Source of the DNA: Bartonella australis AUST/NH1 | GTDB taxonomy: Bacteria; Pseudomonadota; Alphaproteobacteria; Rhizobiales; Rhizobiaceae | DNA: 64,000 bases | Reading direction: 5' to 3' | Assembly (NCBI RefSeq): GCF_000341355.1 | Contig: NC_020300.1 | Span: forward strand, 62,001 to 126,000 | Shown: positions 60,863-64,000 of the stretch, piece after piece | Layout: every line of letters begins with the position of its first letter | How positions within the stretch are numbered: the first letter of the stretch is position 1 | Position numbers and translations under genes: made by a program | The notes under the pieces: model-generated | What the model saw: the letters and a program-made list of their open reading frames with translations, nothing else | The model's database searches: none | Told to the model about the DNA's origin: nothing

Positions 60863-61690
60863 TTCGTAATCTTGTCCGTCGAGTGTCAAAACAGATTGTA
60901 TGTGCGAAAAGAAAAGGGGAAACAGGTGTAATATAGCTGGGTGTATTTCTTCTGTTCGTAGAAAATGGAGTAAGGCGATTTTGGTTGATTGCGGAAAGCA
61001 AGTTAGAAATTTGTTACTGCCGCTAGAATCGTTATTGAGTGCCAAAATTCTTCTGTTGTTAACGTTAAGTTAGTTTATCGCGCCGGATTCTTAATATTCG
61101 TTGCCTTTGCAAAAAAAAAACGCCGCATTAGGAATATTTTTCGCTGTTGCTACCAAAGCGTAATGAGGAAAATTATTTTCCTGCCTGTATGGTGCATTGA
61201 TAAGCGCTGATGCGATTGCAGGAGTGGTGCGCGATTATGAAAGCACTTTAGTGGATATATGCCGGATGATTGATAAAAAATTAAAAGATGGTCAATTGGT
61301 ACGATATCCGGTTGTTATTTACTGCAGGTAAATTGTGTATCACCGATACAGTTATTTTATGAGAACCACAACTTTAGAGAATTTGCTGATAAAACCGGTG
61401 GGACGGTTTTATCGTAGGTTAAGGTGCTAATATGGGTGGGGCTTTATCACACGAAACAGCGGGCCATAAAGCGTATCTAAAACGCTATACGCGGGGCTGA
61501 GTTTGATCTTGATGGAGGAATGGGCATAAATGTAGCGGTATCTTTTATGAAATAACGAAGTCTGCCGATATTCTGGTAATAGCCAGGTATTATCCATATC
61601 AATTCTTAGCACAATATCGGAGGAGCTCGGTACAGCAACAATTATCGATCCTATTTTATCGGGGCGGAGGACTTTGTCTAAATGCGCTAT
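60863..61690 (+). pseudogene. decayed phosphotransacetylase domain of maeB
   Basis: Broken plus-strand frames after the maeB stop line up with the PTA domain at the right spacing: ADAIAGVVRDYESTLVDI at about 61208 (family ADAxxxG-xxYxxHLxxV), CITDTVIL at about 61340 (family ITDTxVNxDP), GGALSHETAGHKAY at about 61440 (family ALLSHSNFGS), EFDLDGGMGINVAV at about 61500 (family xxVDGEMxxDxAL) and GTATIIDPILSG at about 61630 (family GGATxGPILLG). Many stops and frameshifts lie between them. The domain is dead. Confidence 0.75.
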
Positions 61691-61825
61691 TTAATGTTAT
61701 TATTGCGGCACCGGTCGTTTATTAAAAAAATAGCTTAAAAAACCCCCCCCATCCCTGGAATTCCAGTGAATTTTTATAATGAAAAATATAAGGAATGGGT
61801 TTTGTGTGATTGCGCAAACAAATTT

Positions 61826-62302
61826 TTAAGATGACTGCGTTTGATTGCTTTTTTGTTCTTCAGCAACACGTTTTTGAAACAAAGCAGCAAAATCAATTGG
61901 ATCAATCCACAAGGGAGGAAAACCGCCATTTTGAGTAGCTTCAGATATGATTTGTCGTGCAAAAGGAAACAAAAGACGGGGGCATTCAATAAAGACCAAG
62001 GGCATAATATGCTCTTGTGGGATATTTTGAATATGAAAAACACCTCCGTAGACCAATTCTACATGAAACAATGTTTCAGTTTTATCACCAGCCGTAACCG
62101 ACAAAGATAACACTACATCATAATTATCATCACCGATCGGATTGGCATTGACATTAATGTTGATATCAATTGGCGGCGCACTTTCTCGTGGACGCAGCGA
62201 ACGAGGAGCATTTGGATTCTCAAACGAGAAATCTTTTAGATACTGGGTCAATACAGCGAAAACTGGTTCACCACTATTATTCTCTATTTTATCTTCGGCC
62301 AT
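61826..62302 (-). CDS. secB: protein-export chaperone SecB
   Basis: 158 residues from [13 protein letters not shown] with GGAAGG upstream; the longer frame to 62317 is not needed. [19 protein letters not shown] at the N terminus and [20 protein letters not shown] near the end are SecB signatures. Tetrameric cytoplasmic chaperone delivering preproteins to SecA. Confidence 0.95.
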   Translation of the reverse strand: MAEDKIENNSGEPVFAVLTQYLKDFSFENPNAPRSLRPRESAPPIDININVNANPIGDDNYDVVLSLSVTAGDKTETLFHVELVYGGVFHIQNIPQEHIMPLVFIECPRLLFPFARQIISEATQNGGFPPLWIDPIDFAALFQKRVAEEQKSNQTQSS

Positions 62303-62441
62303 GCATAAACCTTCCATTGTGATATATACATTTTTATTTTATATTCGAGGATGATGTGGTTATCATGCCTTGCACAGGGTTTCAAGAAAGGTCTCCTTTG
62401 CTTTTGTTACTTTTTGTGCGTTTATTACAGTTTTTTGCGCA

Positions 62442-62939
62442 TTAATAATCATCGTCATTTTTACGCCAAGGAGATTCTTCAGTGTTATAGCGTTGATAAT
62501 CTTCTGCGTTAAGCTCGATTATTTTTTCAGCTCCCTCTTGAGCATTAGAATTGGTTCGAGAACGGGTGTTCGTTCTGTTTTTAAACAATAAAAGAAGAAA
62601 AATACGCATAGGTTTTATAAGAAGAAATATTCCTAAAATATCGCTCACAAAACCAGGAAGAACAAGCAGAATTGCACCGATAATAATTAAGGTATTTTCG
62701 GCCACGTAATATTCTGGCGCGCTTCCTTGGGCGAATCCACTCTGTATATTTTGTAAAAGGCTATAACCTCGGATGCGTAGCACAATAATTCCGCTTATCA
62801 TTGTTAAGAGAGTCAAACTCAAAGTCGCCAAAATCCCGATTTCCCTCCCAACAAGGATAAAACCGGCAATTTCAGTGAAGAGGATACCGAGGGTAATAAT
62901 TATAAAAAAACGGGGCTTTATATGATAAAATTTTGTCAA
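62442..62939 (-). CDS. fxsA: FxsA family membrane protein
   Basis: 165 residues, TTG start with AAGGA six bases upstream. Three to four hydrophobic helices in the first 120 residues, including LLVLPGFVSDILGIFLLI, the conserved FxsA segment; basic tail. Named for suppression of F exclusion of phage T7 in E. coli; function otherwise unknown. Divergent from timA. Confidence 0.88.
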   Translation of the reverse strand: MTKFYHIKPRFFIIITLGILFTEIAGFILVGREIGILATLSLTLLTMISGIIVLRIRGYSLLQNIQSGFAQGSAPEYYVAENTLIIIGAILLVLPGFVSDILGIFLLIKPMRIFLLLLFKNRTNTRSRTNSNAQEGAEKIIELNAEDYQRYNTEESPWRKNDDDY

Positions 62940-63113
62940 AAGAAATTCCTTCTCAACGTTTTTATAGAAATTATATAATCATTTTTTAAACTTAAACTGA
63001 GAGTCATGGACGATTTGAGCAGTGGGTTTACTTATTTTACATGTTTATTGATAAATGGTATGGACTGTAATGTTTATAATAGATCATTTTAGGTTCGGAG
63101 ATTGACAGCCCCC

Positions 63114-63806
63114 ATGGAATTTGATGTTGTATTTATAATAGCCCTCTTTGTCATGGTTGTCGTTTTTATGCAGCTGCGTAGTGTATTAGGGAAGCGGACT
63201 GGTTTTGAAAAGCCTCCTTTTGATCCTTATTCGGGCCGCTCCGAAAAACATGCTGAATCAGAAACGACCGATAAGGTTGTTTCGTTTCCTAATCAGATTA
63301 ATTCACAAAAAAGTGATTTTGGTGAAATTGACGCAATTGCGCCAGAAGGGAGCGCGCTCAATGACGGTCTACGTGCTATACGTCAGATTGACCCCACTTT
63401 TTCCCCTCAATTTTTTATGAATGGTGTCCAGATCGCTTACGAAATGATTGTGACAGCTTTTGCACAAGGAGATCGCGACAAGCTTAAGAAGCTGCTTTCT
63501 CAAGATGTTTTTGAGAGTTTTTGTACGGCTATTGAGCGACGCGAGGGAAGCAATGAAAAAGTCCAGTTTACTTTTGTCGGGATTAACAAGGCTGAATTTA
63601 TCGCGGCAGAAGCGCAGAAAAGAGAAGAATTTGTGACAGTGCGTATTGTCAGTGAAATTATTTCTGTAACTTATAATGAACGGGGGGAGCGTGTAGATGG
63701 TGATCCCGAGGCTATTGTAGAAATCAAAGATGTCTGGACCTTTGTTCGCGATAGCACATCACGGGATCCAAATTGGAAACTGTTCGCAACGGAAGGTGAA
63801 AATTAG
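63114..63806 (+). CDS. timA: Tim44-like protein TimA
   Basis: 230 residues from MEFDVVFIIALFVMVVVF, one N-terminal membrane helix, then a linker, then the Tim44/MRPL45-like domain from about residue 95 (FFMNGVQIAYEMIVTAFAQG and SQDVFESFCTAI). The alphaproteobacterial relative of the mitochondrial import motor anchor. Cluster with secB and fxsA is typical. Confidence 0.88.
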   Translation: MEFDVVFIIALFVMVVVFMQLRSVLGKRTGFEKPPFDPYSGRSEKHAESETTDKVVSFPNQINSQKSDFGEIDAIAPEGSALNDGLRAIRQIDPTFSPQFFMNGVQIAYEMIVTAFAQGDRDKLKKLLSQDVFESFCTAIERREGSNEKVQFTFVGINKAEFIAAEAQKREEFVTVRIVSEIISVTYNERGERVDGDPEAIVEIKDVWTFVRDSTSRDPNWKLFATEGEN

Positions 63807-63862
63807 GATAAATTTTTATTTGAGGAGCGTTTTTAAAGATCAAATAGAGGTCAAAGAAAGAA

Positions 63863-64000
63863 ATGTTCGGGGATAAATGGGAAAAGAAACAGAGCCCATT
63901 GGTTTTAGGGGACCGTCTATTATGGGAGATGGTGTGTCGCACTACGTTACCGCTTCGTGGCAAGCTTCGTTCTTCTGTTCGTGAAGACACTGAAAGCAGC
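63863..64000 (+). CDS. Smr-domain protein, 5' part
   Basis: 46 codons from ATG at 63863 to the window edge. The segment GDRLLWEMVCRTTLPLRGKL is the conserved N terminus of the rhizobial Smr (MutS2-type nuclease) domain proteins found after timA and mltA. The Smr domain itself is beyond the window. mltA, expected between timA and this gene, is absent (57-bp gap). Confidence 0.7.
   Translation, partial: MFGDKWEKKQSPLVLGDRLLWEMVCRTTLPLRGKLRSSVREDTESS

Overview
The window is a chromosomal stretch of an AT-rich alphaproteobacterium of the Hyphomicrobiales, and its gene content and order look most like Bartonella. Reasons for this are the hemW-rdgB-(rph)-hrcA-grpE cluster, a ChvG/ChvI (BatS/BatR) two-component pair, the truA-fmt-def and secB/fxsA/timA/smr clusters, a SitABCD metal transporter, and several decayed genes lying between intact housekeeping genes. 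The genus is my inference. The order-level assignment is firmer.

Layout: 1-2.6 kb holds the 3' end of dapE, then hemW and rdgB. 2.75-11.7 kb is a mosaic of mobile DNA inserted between rdgB and hrcA. Almost all of rph is gone; only a broken 33-codon 3' remnant next to rdgB remains. The mosaic contains (a) an IncP-like transfer region: mobC plus a truncated TraI-type relaxase diverging from traK(frameshifted)-traL-traM across a palindrome-rich oriT-like intergenic region; (b) mazEF and vapBC modules set between two copies of the traM 3' end; (c) a RepL-like replication gene; (d) a visibly GC-richer block with a ParA partition pair, a resolvase tail and a second MazE/MazF-type module; (e) an intact serine recombinase; (f) an antitoxin with a truncated ParE toxin and a truncated MazF. 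The truncated relaxase is fused in frame to a 90-bp copy of the start of grpE, whose original lies 10 kb away just past the island. A 12-bp direct repeat sits at both presumed island ends.

11.9-23.5 kb carries the heat-shock genes hrcA-grpE and dnaK-dnaJ, with thpR, batS/batR, a LysM/BON protein and a PCu(A)C copper chaperone between them. 23.8-36 kb has argB, an EamA transporter, lepA, dapD, a LOG-family gene, the def-fmt-truA operon, rmuC, a lytic-transglycosylase lipoprotein, DUF1150-hsp20 and nth. 36-40.4 kb is rpmI-rplT-pheS-pheT. 40.6-44.1 kb is sitABCD behind a Fur-box-like operator, followed by a three-hairpin RNA candidate resembling AbcR-type sRNAs, then ybaN and pncB. 46.7-47.2 kb is a recognisable ndvB (cyclic beta-1,2-glucan synthase) pseudogene. 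47.8-52.2 kb is rpsA, cmk, aroA and a TIGR02300-family gene.

52.2-53.9 kb is a very AT-rich insertion just 5' of tRNA-Ala(GGC). It encodes a protein with the complete exonuclease domain of a protein-primed (phi29-like) family B DNA polymerase but no polymerase domain. A 286-residue protein overlaps it by 4 bp and sits where such replicons keep their terminal protein. This is the most unusual item in the window. The rest is ilvD, mutS, a malic enzyme whose phosphotransacetylase half survives only as decayed frames, secB, fxsA, timA and the start of an Smr-domain gene. Large gene-free gaps and visible pseudogenes indicate ongoing reductive evolution.
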